Shown here piece after piece: positions 36,579 through 46,400 of a stretch of 64,000 nucleotides of DNA. The position numbers and the translations under genes were made by a program. This DNA is from Mesorhizobium sp. M1D.F.Ca.ET.043.01.1.1 (GTDB lineage: Bacteria; Pseudomonadota; Alphaproteobacteria; Rhizobiales; Rhizobiaceae), in NCBI RefSeq assembly GCF_003952385.1, contig NZ_CP034444.1, positions 2,604,001 to 2,668,000 on the forward strand. Direction: 5' to 3'. Position 1 is the first letter of the stretch; every line of letters begins with the position of its first letter. The notes under the pieces were generated by a model, which saw only the letters and a list, made by a program, of their open reading frames with translations, was not told the DNA's origin and ran no database searches.

Positions 36579-36614
36579 GTCTTACTTGAACACCTTGGCT
36601 TACTTGAACACCTT
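36579..36614 (-). repeat. 18-bp tandem duplication covering the imelysin stop
   Basis: On the minus strand AAGGTGTTCAAGTAAGCC is followed directly by AAGGTGTTCAAGTAAGAC. The unit encodes the last residues KVFK and the stop codon, so the second copy lies beyond the stop and is silent. Confidence 0.9.
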
Positions 36615-37916
36615 GTCCGGCGCGTCGAGGCTGTCGGAGCCCTCAAAGGCGATGGCGTTGAGCTTGAGCGAACCGACGGCGCGCTCGACCGACTTGGTCT
36701 GGTCGATCAGCGCATCGATTGCCGCCTGCACGGTGGCGTTGCCTTCGGTGTTGCCCTCGGCGATCTGCTGGTCATAGGCTTCGCCGGCCAGCGCGCGCGC
36801 CTTGATCGCTTCCATCCTGGCGACCGTCACGTCGAGCTTGTCCGACAGCTCCTTGTCGATCGCCGGGTCGGCGGCCTTCACCATATCCGCCACCGACGGA
36901 CCGGAAACCACGGTGCCATCGAGCCGCGTGTAGCTGGCGTGATATGCGGCGCGGATGCCGACGGCGTCGTAGAGATGCGAGTTGTAGGTGTTATCGGAGA
37001 AGCAGTCGTGCTCCTCCTCCGGATCGTGCAGCAACAGGCCAAGCTTCATGCGCTCGCCGGCCAGTTCGCCGTAAGAGAGCGAGCCCATGCCGGTGAAGAT
37101 GGTGGAGATGCCGGCGTTCGGCTCGCCGTCGGCAAGGTTCTTGCGCGCCGCGCCGTCTTCCTTCCAGTTGTTGACCATCTCCTGCAGGTCGGACACCAGA
37201 AGGTCGCTCGCCGACTTCAGATATTGCGCGCGGCGATCGCAGTTGCCGCCGGTGCAGTTCTTCAGATCGTAGTCGGTGTAAGGCCGCTCGCCGGCGCCGG
37301 GACCGGTGCCGTGCAAGTCCTGGCCCCAGAGCAGGAACTCGATGGCGTGATAGCCGGTCGCGACATTGGCCTCGACGCCGCCGGCTTCCTGCAGCGTGCC
37401 GGAGAGGAATTCGGGCGTCAGTTTCGAGGCGTCGACCTTCTTGCCGTTGATCTCGATCTCCTTGTTGGCGATGACGTTCGCGGTATAGAGCGAGTTCTCG
37501 TCCGACTCGGTGCCGTAGCTCTTGGCGACGTAGTCGATCAGGCCTTCGTCCAGCGGCCAGGAATTCACCTTGCCTTCCCAGTCGTCGACGATCTTGTTGC
37601 CGAAGCGATAGACCTCGGTCTGCTGGTAAGGAACGCGCGCGGCCTTCCAGGCCTCGCGGGCGGCGTTGAGCGTCTCGGCCGAAGGCTTGGCGATGAGCGC
37701 GTCGACGGCCTTGTCGAGCGCCTGCGCGGTGGTCAGCGAATCCTCATACTTTGCCAGCGCGATGTCGGCATAGGCCTTGATCACCGCCTTCGGGTCCGTT
37801 TCGGCTTTCGCCGGCAGCACGAACACGGCCGCCGTGAGCGCCGCGGTGGCGCCGATCGCGGCAAGCCTGCTGCCCCAGCGTGGCGCAATAATCCGCGGCG
37901 AAATTATCGCTTTCAT
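36600..37916 (-). CDS. irpA: Imelysin/IrpA-family iron-regulated periplasmic protein
   Basis: The 438-residue secreted protein has a signal peptide (about 10-38, cleavage after AKAE). It is a full imelysin (COG3487) with the conserved metal-site motif GYHAIEFLLWGQD (GxHxxE) and a second C-terminal repeat. The family is induced under iron limitation or controlled by Irr and helps periplasmic iron uptake. I place the start at ATG 37916 because GAGGAG lies nine bases upstream; an ATG nine bases earlier directly abuts the Shine-Dalgarno sequence. The leader is long and an Irr box lies about 260 bases upstream. Confidence 0.93.
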   Translation of the reverse strand: MKAIISPRIIAPRWGSRLAAIGATAALTAAVFVLPAKAETDPKAVIKAYADIALAKYEDSLTTAQALDKAVDALIAKPSAETLNAAREAWKAARVPYQQTEVYRFGNKIVDDWEGKVNSWPLDEGLIDYVAKSYGTESDENSLYTANVIANKEIEINGKKVDASKLTPEFLSGTLQEAGGVEANVATGYHAIEFLLWGQDLHGTGPGAGERPYTDYDLKNCTGGNCDRRAQYLKSASDLLVSDLQEMVNNWKEDGAARKNLADGEPNAGISTIFTGMGSLSYGELAGERMKLGLLLHDPEEEHDCFSDNTYNSHLYDAVGIRAAYHASYTRLDGTVVSGPSVADMVKAADPAIDKELSDKLDVTVARMEAIKARALAGEAYDQQIAEGNTEGNATVQAAIDALIDQTKSVERAVGSLKLNAIAFEGSDSLDAPDKVFK

Positions 37917-38345
37917 CAATCCCATCTCCTCAGAAATTCAATGACATAGGTGCGCGGCTGCAGGCGCGCGGCGCCGGCGCAGGAACCAATGAGCCGAAAG
38001 GCAAAGTTGCCGCGCAATGGCGCGGCCAGTCAGCAAAAGACACCGAAATGCCTCCAATCGAAAGGGTTCAAGGCCCAGACATCAAAGGAATGCGCCAGGA
38101 GCGCGGCCCTCCATAAAGCGGCGGAAAGGCCGGAAGTCAACTGGAGAGGCAGAGAAAATTCAATTGAAACAACAGTTTAGAATTATTCTAAACTGCAATT
38201 ATCAACTTTAACCCCGGTATCGGCGCCGAACATCCGGATTGACAGGCGGCCATTCTGGGTGCGACCGGGACCAGGGCTCTTGCGGCGGCGGCGGACAATC
38301 GCCACCTGGCGGAAGATCCTAGATTCGAAGGCAAAAAGGGCTGCG
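37917..38345. other. Divergent regulatory region of the iron module
   Basis: This stretch of about 430 bases has no supportable gene. It holds the Irr box at 38174-38194. A possible minus-strand promoter (TTGACT, 17 bases, TTTATG) lies between the box and irpA. On the plus strand, TTGAAA at 38164-38169 begins just before the box, so the box could cover the -10 region for the reductase gene. Confidence 0.6.
38174..38194. promoter_or_regulatory. Irr box (ICE-type inverted repeat)
   Basis: A perfect inverted repeat has 9-bp arms AGTTTAGAA and TTCTAAACT around TTA. It contains the TTTAGAA-spacer-TTCTAAA form reported for Irr boxes of Rhizobiales. It lies between irpA and the ferredoxin reductase gene in an AT-rich island. 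irr itself is at 2532-2963. Confidence 0.87.
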
Positions 38346-39599
38346 ATGAAGAACGGGGTGGTCATTGTCGGTGCGGGTCATGCCGGCGTGCAGGCGGCCG
38401 CGAGCCTGCGCGAGGAAGGCCATGACGGACCGGTCATCCTGATCGGCGCCGAGAACGAACTGCCCTACCACAAGCCGCCGCTGTCCAAGACCTTCATCAA
38501 GGATGCCGAGGCCAGGCCGCAGCCGCTGCGCGGCGAAGCCTTCTATTCCGGCAATGCCATCGATTACCGGCCGGGCGTTTGGATCGACAGGATCGATAAT
38601 GGCGCGCGCAGGCTCGACGTTTCCGGCGGCGCCGCAATTCCCTTCGACCGGCTGGTGCTCGCGACCGGCGCGCGGCCGCGCCTGCTGAAGCTCGAGGGCG
38701 TGGAGCTCGCCGGCGTGGTGTCGCTACGCTCGCTGGCCGATGCGCGGCTGATCCGCGAGCTCAGCGCGCAGAGCGAGGACGTCGTCATCCTGGGCGGCGG
38801 CTTCATCGGCCTCGAAATCGCGGCGACGCTGAGGGCCGCCGGCCGCAAAGTCACCGTCGTCGAGGCCGTCGACCGGCTGCTCGGCCGTGCCGTTGCGCCG
38901 GTGATTGCCAGCCATGTGCGCCAGCGTTTGGAAGCGATCGGCGTGCGCATCCTGACCGGCACCACGGTTTCCCGTCTGGAAAGCCAAGGCGGCCGCGTCT
39001 CGGCCGCGATCATGTCGAGCGGCGAGCGGCTGCCGGCGCAGATGGTGGTCATCGGCATCGGCGTGGTGCCCAATGTCGAGCTGGCGGAAGCAGCCGGCAT
39101 TGCGATTGGCAACGGCATCCGCGTCGACCAGCATATGCAAAGCTCGATCCCCGAAATCCTCGCCGTCGGCGACGCCGCCTCCTACCGGCACTGGTTTACC
39201 GGCGGCGACGTGCGGCTGGAATCGGTGCAGAACGCCAGCGACCAGGCGCGGCTCGCCGCGCGCACCATCCTTGGCCATGCCGAACCCTTCTCGGCCGTGC
39301 CATGGTTCTGGTCGGATATCGGCGACATGAAGCTGCAGATGGTCGGCCTGACGCAAGGCGGCGACAACCATGTCGTGCTGGGCGAGCCGGCCGAGAACAA
39401 GTTCTCGATCTACCACTATGCCGGCAACCGGCTGCTCGGCATCGAATCCGTCAACCGCCCGGCCGACCACATGCTTGGCCGCAAGATGCTCGGCGCCGGT
39501 TTTTCGCCGGCGCCGCAGACGGTCGCGGCAGGACCGGATGCGCTGAAGGCGGCGCTCGCGGCGTTCAGCCAGGACGAGCCGGCAAGAGCGGCGGGTTAG
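38346..39599 (+). CDS. FAD-dependent ferredoxin reductase
   Basis: The 417-residue flavoprotein belongs to the putidaredoxin/rubredoxin reductase type. FAD-binding VVIVGAGHAGVQAAASLREEG is at 4-24, NAD-binding VVILGGGFIGLEIAATLRAAG near 143-163, and a FAD contact in AVGDAASY near 277. It transfers electrons from NAD(P)H to a [2Fe-2S] ferredoxin. The start is ATG 38346. The gene is divergent from irpA-bfd-bfr across the Irr box, which makes Bfd a candidate partner; P450-type ferredoxins elsewhere are the alternative. Its end overlaps gabT by four bases, convergently. Confidence 0.9.
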   Translation: MKNGVVIVGAGHAGVQAAASLREEGHDGPVILIGAENELPYHKPPLSKTFIKDAEARPQPLRGEAFYSGNAIDYRPGVWIDRIDNGARRLDVSGGAAIPFDRLVLATGARPRLLKLEGVELAGVVSLRSLADARLIRELSAQSEDVVILGGGFIGLEIAATLRAAGRKVTVVEAVDRLLGRAVAPVIASHVRQRLEAIGVRILTGTTVSRLESQGGRVSAAIMSSGERLPAQMVVIGIGVVPNVELAEAAGIAIGNGIRVDQHMQSSIPEILAVGDAASYRHWFTGGDVRLESVQNASDQARLAARTILGHAEPFSAVPWFWSDIGDMKLQMVGLTQGGDNHVVLGEPAENKFSIYHYAGNRLLGIESVNRPADHMLGRKMLGAGFSPAPQTVAAGPDALKAALAAFSQDEPARAAG

Positions 39600-40873
39600 G
39601 CCGCGCGAACATCCCGGATCGAGCTCTCCAGGATATCCAGCGCCTCGGTCATGACGCCGTCCTGGATGGTGATCGGCGACAGGAAGCGGATGACATTGCC
39701 GTAGACGCCGCAGGTGAGCAGGATGAGGCCCTTGTCGAGCGCCTTCAGCCGCACCGCGTTGGCGAATTCGGCCGATGGCAGGCCCTTCTTCACGTCGTTG
39801 AACTCGACGGCGTTCATGAAGCCCGGGCCGCGGATGTCGACGATCTCCGGCACATCCTCCCGGATCGATTCCAAACGCTGCTTCAGCCTGGCGCCCAGCG
39901 CATTGGCGCGGTCGCAGAGCTTTTCCTCCTCGATGACATCGAGCACGGCATGCGCCGCGGCGACGCCGATCGGGCTGCCGCCGTAGGTGCCGCCGAGACC
40001 GCCGGGGCCGGGCGCGTCCATGATCTCGGCGCGGCCGGTGACGGCCGACAGCGGGAAGCCGCCGGCGAGGCTCTTGGCCATGGTGGTGAGATCGGGCGCC
40101 ACGTCATGATGCTCCATCGCGAACATCTTGCCGGTGCGGGCAAAGCCGGTCTGCACCTCGTCGGCGACGAGCAGGATGCCATGCTGGTCGCAGATCTTGC
40201 GCAGGGCCGTCATGAATTCACGCGGCGCCTCGTAGAAGCCGCCTTCGCCCTGCACCGGCTCGACGATGATGGCGGCGACGCGGGCCGGATCGACGTCGGC
40301 CTTGAACAGCTTGTCCAACGCGGCAAGCGAATCCGCGACCGAAACGCCATGCAGCGCGACCGGGAACGGCGCATGGAAGACGTCGGCCGGCATGGCGCCG
40401 AAGCCGACCTTGTAGGGCACGACCTTGCCGGTCAGCGCCATGCCCATGAAGGTGCGGCCATGGAAGCCGCCGGAAAAGGCGATGACCGCCTGGCGGCCGG
40501 TTGCGTTGCGGGCGATCTTGATCGCGTTCTCGACCGCCTCGGCGCCGGTGGTGACGAAGACGGTCTTCTTGTCGAACTTGCCGGGCAGCATGCCGTTCAG
40601 CCGCTCGGCCAGCCGCACATAGCTTTCATAGGGCACGACCTGGTGGCAGGTGTGGGTGAAGCGGTCGAGCTGCGCCTTGACAGCCTCGATCACTTTCGGA
40701 TGGCGGTGGCCGGTGTTGACGACCGCAATGCCTGACGAGAAGTCGATGTAGCGGCGGCCCTCGACATCCCAGATTTCCGAATTCTCGGCGCGATCGGCAT
40801 AGATCTGCGTGGTCATGCCGACGCCGCGCGAGATCGACTGGTTCTTGCGCTCGGAAATGGCTGAATTCTTCAT
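39596..40873 (-). CDS. gabT: 4-aminobutyrate-2-oxoglutarate aminotransferase
   Basis: The PLP-dependent class-III aminotransferase of about 425 residues converts GABA to succinate semialdehyde. Visible motifs are TTGAEAVENAIKIAR, SGGFHGRT, the PLP-pocket LVADEVQTGFARTG and the Schiff-base lysine region TTMAKSLAGGFPLSAV. The start is placed at ATG 40873 (MKNSAISERKNQ), with GAGGGA upstream; a 16-residue extension is possible. Related ornithine or lysine transaminases cannot be fully excluded, but the N-terminal AENSEIWDVEGRRYIDF fits GabT. No gabD is adjacent. Confidence 0.9.
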   Translation of the reverse strand: MKNSAISERKNQSISRGVGMTTQIYADRAENSEIWDVEGRRYIDFSSGIAVVNTGHRHPKVIEAVKAQLDRFTHTCHQVVPYESYVRLAERLNGMLPGKFDKKTVFVTTGAEAVENAIKIARNATGRQAVIAFSGGFHGRTFMGMALTGKVVPYKVGFGAMPADVFHAPFPVALHGVSVADSLAALDKLFKADVDPARVAAIIVEPVQGEGGFYEAPREFMTALRKICDQHGILLVADEVQTGFARTGKMFAMEHHDVAPDLTTMAKSLAGGFPLSAVTGRAEIMDAPGPGGLGGTYGGSPIGVAAAHAVLDVIEEEKLCDRANALGARLKQRLESIREDVPEIVDIRGPGFMNAVEFNDVKKGLPSAEFANAVRLKALDKGLILLTCGVYGNVIRFLSPITIQDGVMTEALDILESSIRDVRAA

Positions 40874-41213
40874 CTCATCCCTCATCGGGCAGCCGCGCCC
40901 GTTCTGTTTTGATGTCGTCAAAGCCTCTTCTGACCTTATTTCAGGTTTTCCTCAAGTCGGCACATTGGCCCAGTCGATTGGGCCTGCCCCAAAAGCAATT
41001 CCAGGAAAAGTGGTAAGCGGTTTTCCGTGCGGAATTGCGTCCAACAAAAAGATGGAGCGGCTCGCCGTTTCCATGAAACGGTGAACCGCTCCGAAGTTGG
41101 CCAAGCCGGCGATGAACGTGCGGAAATGGTTTCCTTTTTCCGCTGATCGATTATCCTCATTCTATCCGTGACGTGCCGCCGTCAGGAGCGGCTCCCGCGA
41201 GCTGAGGGGAACC
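40874..41213. other. gabT / efflux operon intergenic region
   Basis: This 340-base divergent gap has no gene. It holds a small palindrome at 40967-40984 (GGCCCA/TGGGCC), a bipartite repeat at 40995-41092 and an inverted repeat GCGGAAA/TTTCCGC at 41120-41143 that could be an operator for the efflux genes. Confidence 0.6.
40995..41092 (+). repeat. Bipartite RIME-like palindromic element
   Basis: The first palindrome (40995-41038) has arms GCAATTCC and GGAATTGC around AAAAGTGGTAAGCGGTTTT. The second (41054-41092) has arms GGAGCGG and CCGCTCC with inner CCGTTTC/GAAACGG pairing. It has the same architecture as 62276-62371. Confidence 0.88.
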
Positions 41214-42347
41214 ATGAGCAGGAACGCGACAACGTCCGCCTTGCCGTCTTCGCCGCTCAGCCCCCTGTCTCGTTCAAACACCCTGTTGCTGCTGGCCTGT
41301 GGCGCAGCGCTGCTGACCTCAGGCTGCCAGAAGCAGGAGGCGGCGGAAAAGAAGCTGCCGGTCCTGGTGACCACGCAGACGGTCGCGCTTGCCGACTATG
41401 CGCCGAGGACCTCGCTGACCGGCGTGATCGCGGCCCGCACGCTCAACAATCTGTCGTTCCGCGTCGGCGGCCGCGTTGCCGAACGGCTCGTCGATGTCGG
41501 CCAGCATGTCGACCAGGGCGCCGTGCTCGCCCGCATCGATCCGCAAGAGCAGGAATCGGACCTGCGCTCGGCGCAGGCGGATCTCGACGCCGCGCAGGCG
41601 CAACTGACCCAGGCCGCGGCCACCTACCAACGGCAAAAGACGCTGCTTTCGCAAGGTTTCACCACCCGGCGAGACTTCGACAGCGCCGACCAGACGCTGA
41701 AAGTGGCGCAAGGCAGCGTCGACGCCGCGCAAAGCGCCCTGGCCAACGCCAAGGAAAACCTCTCCTACACCGAGCTCAAGGCCGGTGCTGCAGGCGTCAT
41801 CACCGCGCGCCAGGTGGAGGCCGGCCAGGTGGTGCAGGCGGCGCAGACTGTCTTCACCATCGCCGAGGACGGCGACCGCGACGCCGTCTTCAACGTGCAT
41901 GAGACCCTGGTTGCCAGGACACCTTCGGGGCCCGCGGTGACGATCACGCTGCTCTCCGATCCGCAGATCAGGGCGGTGGGAAAGGTGCGCGAAATCTCGC
42001 CGGCGGTCGATCCGGCTTCGGGGTCGATCAGGGTCAAGGTCGGAATACCCGACACGCCCGCCGCCATGCCGCTGGGCGCAGCCGTGATCGGCTCGGCCAG
42101 TGCCAAGCCGGTGAAAGCGGTCCTGCTGCCGTGGCAGGCATTGACGTCCAATGCCGGCAAGCCCGCCGTATGGATCGTCGATCCGTCGAGCAAGGCGGTG
42201 ATGACGGTGCCGGTCGAGGTGCTCGCCTACGATTCCGGCGTGGTCGTCGTCGACAAAGGGCTCGAGGCGGGCCAGAGCGTCGTGACCGCCGGCGGGCAGT
42301 TGCTCAGTCCCGGACAGGCGATCGAGGTGTCGGGGGTGAAGCAATGA
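41214..42347 (+). CDS. RND efflux periplasmic adaptor (first)
   Basis: This 377-residue membrane-fusion lipoprotein has a hydrophobic N-terminal segment and a lipobox ending LTSGC (about residue 41). The order is biotinyl-lipoyl half, alpha-helical hairpin (ESDLRSAQADLDAAQAQLTQAAATYQRQ, about 105-165) and beta-barrel (VFNVHETLVARTPSGPAVTI), ending in a membrane-proximal domain. It links the RND pump to an outer-membrane channel. GAGGGG precedes the ATG. It overlaps the second adaptor by four bases (ATGA). No local regulator or outer-membrane factor is present. Confidence 0.93.
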   Translation: MSRNATTSALPSSPLSPLSRSNTLLLLACGAALLTSGCQKQEAAEKKLPVLVTTQTVALADYAPRTSLTGVIAARTLNNLSFRVGGRVAERLVDVGQHVDQGAVLARIDPQEQESDLRSAQADLDAAQAQLTQAAATYQRQKTLLSQGFTTRRDFDSADQTLKVAQGSVDAAQSALANAKENLSYTELKAGAAGVITARQVEAGQVVQAAQTVFTIAEDGDRDAVFNVHETLVARTPSGPAVTITLLSDPQIRAVGKVREISPAVDPASGSIRVKVGIPDTPAAMPLGAAVIGSASAKPVKAVLLPWQALTSNAGKPAVWIVDPSSKAVMTVPVEVLAYDSGVVVVDKGLEAGQSVVTAGGQLLSPGQAIEVSGVKQ

Positions 42348-43417
42348 GCCGGTTGCCGCACATCGCTTCCCTGTTGATCCTCACAGCGCTTGCCGCCTGC
42401 TCACGTTCGGAAGAGAAGCCGCCGGAGGTCATCCGGCCGGTTTTGTCGGTGGTGGTCCAACCAAAGACCGTCGAGACCTTCGGTTTCGCCGGGACGGTCG
42501 AACCGCAATACAGCGCCGACCTTGCCTTCCGCTTGCTCGGCCGCGTCGTGTCGCGTGACGTCAAGGTCGGCGACCTGGTCAGCAAAGGCACGACGATCGC
42601 GGCGCTCGATCCGACGGCGCTTGAGCTCGCCCTCCAGGCATCGAAAGCGGATCTGTCGAACGCCGAGGCGCAATTCGCCAATGCAGCGGCCAGCGAGGAG
42701 CGCCAGCGTGCCCTGCTTGCCTCCGCCAACACCCCACAGTCCGTCTTCGACGCCGCGCAGCAGGCCCGGCAAGCCGCGGCCGCCGGCGTCGAGCGGGCGA
42801 ATGCGGCTTTAGCCAAGTCGCAGGAACAGCTGGGCTATGCCCGGCTGTTCTCCGACTTCGACGGCGTCGTCACGGCGGTCGGCGCCGAGGTCGGCCAAAC
42901 CGTCTCGCCCGGGCAGACCGTCGTCACCGTGGCGCGCACCGATCCGCGCGAGGCAGTGGTCGACATTCCCGACCAGCTGACCGGCGATCTCAGCGTCGGC
43001 ACGCCGTTCCAGATCATCCTGCAGTCGCTGCCCAGCATCACGACCGAGGCCAGGCTGCGCGAGATCGCGCCGCAGTCGGAAGGCTCGACCCGCACCCGCC
43101 GCGTGCGGCTGACGCTGACAGACCCGCCCACGGCCTTCCGGCTTGGCTCGACGATCACGGCGACGCGCATGACCAAGGTGGAGCCGACGATCGAACTGCC
43201 GATATCGGCGCTGCTCGAAAAGGATGGCGCCGAAAAAGTGTGGATCGTCGATCCGCAGACCGCCAGCGTGAGCGCGCGCGAGGTCGAGATCGCCTCGAAG
43301 AATGGCGGCAGCTTCACGGTGGCGTCCGGCCTGGAGGCCGGCATGCGCGTCGTCACCGCCGGCGTCCATAGCCTCAGCGAGGGCCAGAAGGTCAAAGTGC
43401 TCGAGGGAGGCGCCTGA
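42344..43417 (+). CDS. RND efflux periplasmic adaptor (second)
   Basis: This 357-residue second membrane-fusion lipoprotein has signal/lipobox MSRLPHIASLLILTALAACS. It has the same domain order as the first adaptor (hairpin near 85-150) but is clearly a different sequence, so it is not a recent duplicate. The start overlaps the first adaptor stop (ATGA), and its stop overlaps the pump start by one base (TGATG). Two adaptors before one pump resembles TriABC of Pseudomonas, where both adaptors are needed; a heteromeric adaptor here is inference. Confidence 0.92.
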   Translation: MSRLPHIASLLILTALAACSRSEEKPPEVIRPVLSVVVQPKTVETFGFAGTVEPQYSADLAFRLLGRVVSRDVKVGDLVSKGTTIAALDPTALELALQASKADLSNAEAQFANAAASEERQRALLASANTPQSVFDAAQQARQAAAAGVERANAALAKSQEQLGYARLFSDFDGVVTAVGAEVGQTVSPGQTVVTVARTDPREAVVDIPDQLTGDLSVGTPFQIILQSLPSITTEARLREIAPQSEGSTRTRRVRLTLTDPPTAFRLGSTITATRMTKVEPTIELPISALLEKDGAEKVWIVDPQTASVSAREVEIASKNGGSFTVASGLEAGMRVVTAGVHSLSEGQKVKVLEGGA

Positions 43418-46400
43418 TGAAGGGCTTCAACCTCTCCGACTGGGCGCTCAGCCACCGTTCGCTGGTCTGGTATTTCATGCTGGTCTTCGTGGTCGCCGGC
43501 ATCTTCTCCTACCTAAATCTCGGCCGCGAGGAAGACCCCGCCTTCACCATCAAGACGATGCTCATCCAGGCCAACTGGCCGGGCGCCTCGGTCAACGAGA
43601 CGGTGCGCCAGGTGACCGATCGCATCGAGAAGAAGCTCGAAGAGCTCGACAGCCTGGACTACACCAAATCCGTCACCACCGCCGGCAAGACCGTCATCTT
43701 CGTCAACCTGAAGGACACCACGAAGGCTCGCGATGTCGTGCCGACCTGGCTGCAGGTCCGCGACATGGTCAACGACATCTGGCCCGAGCTCCCGCAGGGC
43801 GTGCAGGGACCGTTCTTCAACGACCGCTTCGGCGACGTCTTCGGCAACATCTACGCCTTCACCGCCGACGGGCTGACGCCACGCCAGCTGCGCGACTATG
43901 TCGAGGATGTCCGCACCAAAATCCTGACCGTGCCGAACGCCGGCAAGGTCGATCTCGTCGGCGCCCAGGACGAGGCGATCTATCTCGAATTCTCTTCCCG
44001 CCAGATCGCGGCGCTCGGCCTCAACCAGCAGCAGATCGTCGCCAGCCTGCAAGCGCAGAACGCGATAACGCCGTCGGGCGTGATCCAGTCCGGTCCCGAG
44101 CGTATCAGTGTGCGCGTCGGCGGCCAGTTCACCTCCGAGGAGAGCCTGCGCGCCATCAACCTGCGCGTCAACGACCGCTTTTTCCGGCTAAGCGATGTCG
44201 CGACGATCACGCGCGGCTATGTCGATCCGCCGACGGCGCTGTTTCGCTTCAATGGCCAAGACGCCATCGGGCTTGCCATCGGCATGAAGCCGAACGCCAA
44301 TCTGCTCAAGTTCGGCGAGGCGCTGCACGAGGAGATGAACAAGGTGCTGGCCGACCTGCCGGTCGGCGTCGGCGTGCATCTGGTCGCCGATCAGCCGGTG
44401 ATCGTCGAGGAAGCGGTCTCCGGGTTCACGCGGGCGCTGTTCGAGGCGGTGGCGATCGTACTCGCGGTTTCCTTCATCAGCCTTGGCATGCGCGCCGGTT
44501 TCGTCGTCGCGCTGTCGATCCCGCTGGTGTTGGCCATCACCTTCACCGTCATGGCCTATCTCGGCATATCGCTGCAGCGCATTTCGCTCGGCGCGCTGAT
44601 CATCGCGCTGGGCTTGCTGGTCGACGACGCCATGATCGCGGTGGAGATGATGGTGGCGCGGCTGGAGGTCGGCGACAATCTGCGCAAGGCGGCGACCTAT
44701 GTCTACATCTCGACCGCGTTTCCGATGCTGACCGGAACGCTGGTGACGGTTGCCGGCTTCATTCCGATCGGCCTCAACAACAGCGCCGCAGGCGAATACA
44801 CCTTCACGCTGTTCGTCGTCATTGCGGTGTCGCTCCTGGTGTCATGGATCGTTGCGGTGCTGTTCGCGCCGCTGCTCGGCGTAACCCTCCTGCCGGCAAC
44901 GATGAAGGCCAAGCACCACGACCAGCCGGGGCGGTTCACATCCATGTTCCGGCGCGTGCTCGTCCTCTCGGTGCGCCGGCATTGGCTGACGATCATCGCG
45001 ACCGTGCTGCTGTTCGCGGCCTCCATTGCCGGCTTCGGGCTTGTCCAGCAGCAGTTCTTCCCGCCGTCCGACAGACCGGAACTGGTCGTCGACTGGAACC
45101 TGCCGCAAAACTCGTCGATCGCCGAGACGCGCGACCAGATGGAGCGCTTCGAGCAGCGCGCGCTGGTCGGCAATCCCGATATCGATCACTTCAGTTCCTA
45201 TATCGGCCAGGGCGCGGTGCGCTTCCTGCTTGCCTATGACGTGCAGCCGGCCAATCCCTATTTCGGACAGACCGTCATCGTCACCAAGAGCATCGAGGCG
45301 CGCAACCGGGTGAAGCCGGCGCTGGAAAAACTGCTGCGCAAGGAGTTCGTCGGCACCGACGCCTTCGTCAAGCTGCTCGAGCTCGGGCCGCCGGTCGGGA
45401 GGCCGGTGCAGTACCGCGTCGGCGGTCCCGATATCCAGACGGTGCGCGAGCTGGCGCAGCAATTCTCCGGAATCATCTCGGCCAATCCGAAGCTTGCCCC
45501 ACCCACTTTCGACTGGAACGAGCCGCAGAGGGTGCTGCGGGTCGACGTGCTGCAGGACAAGGCGCGCCAGCTCGGCATCACCTCCTCCGACATCGCCAGC
45601 GCGCTGAACAGCACGGTCGGCGGCGCGACGATCACCCAGGTGCGCGACGCGACCTATCTGATCGATGTCGTGGCGCGCTCGCGCGAAGCGGACCGGAGCT
45701 CGATCTCGACGCTGCAGAATATGCAATTGCCGACCGGCACCGGCGAGGCGATCCCGTTGGCTGCAATCGCCAACTTCCGCTATGAGCTCGAACAGCCGAC
45801 GGTCTGGCGGCGCAACCGCACCCCGACAATCACCGTGCGCGCCGGGCTGGTCGGCGACGTGCTGCCGGCGACCGTGGTCAACGAGCTCAGGCCGTCGGTC
45901 GACACCTTCATCGCCAAGCTCCCGCCTGGCTATTCGGTGCAGACCGCCGGCTCGGTCGAAGAAAGCGCAAAGAGCCAGGGACCGATTGCGGCTGTCGTGC
46001 CGCTGATGCTGTTCGTCATGGCGACGATCCTGATGGTGCAATTGCAGAGCTTCCAGCGCCTGTTCCTGGTGGTGGCGGTGGCGCCGCTCGGCTTGATCGG
46101 CGTGGTGGCCGCGCTGGTGCCCAGCGGCGCGCCGCTCGGCTTCGTCGCCATCCTCGGCGTGCTGGCGTTGATCGGCATCCTGATCCGCAACTCGGTCATC
46201 CTGATCGTGCAGATCGAAGACCTCGTCGCCGAGGGCAAGGACCATTGGGCGGCCGTGATCGAAGCGACCGAGCACCGCATGCGTCCGATCGCGCTGACGG
46301 CGGCGGCTGCCAGCCTGGCGCTGATCCCGATCGCGCGCGAGGTGTTCTGGGGGCCGATGGCCTACGCCATGATGGGCGGCATCATCGCCGGCACCGCGAT

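Noticed and set aside
41120..41143. Terminator for gabT or operator for the efflux operon
   Set aside because: The 7-bp inverted repeat is too weak to call; it is mentioned only as a possible operator.
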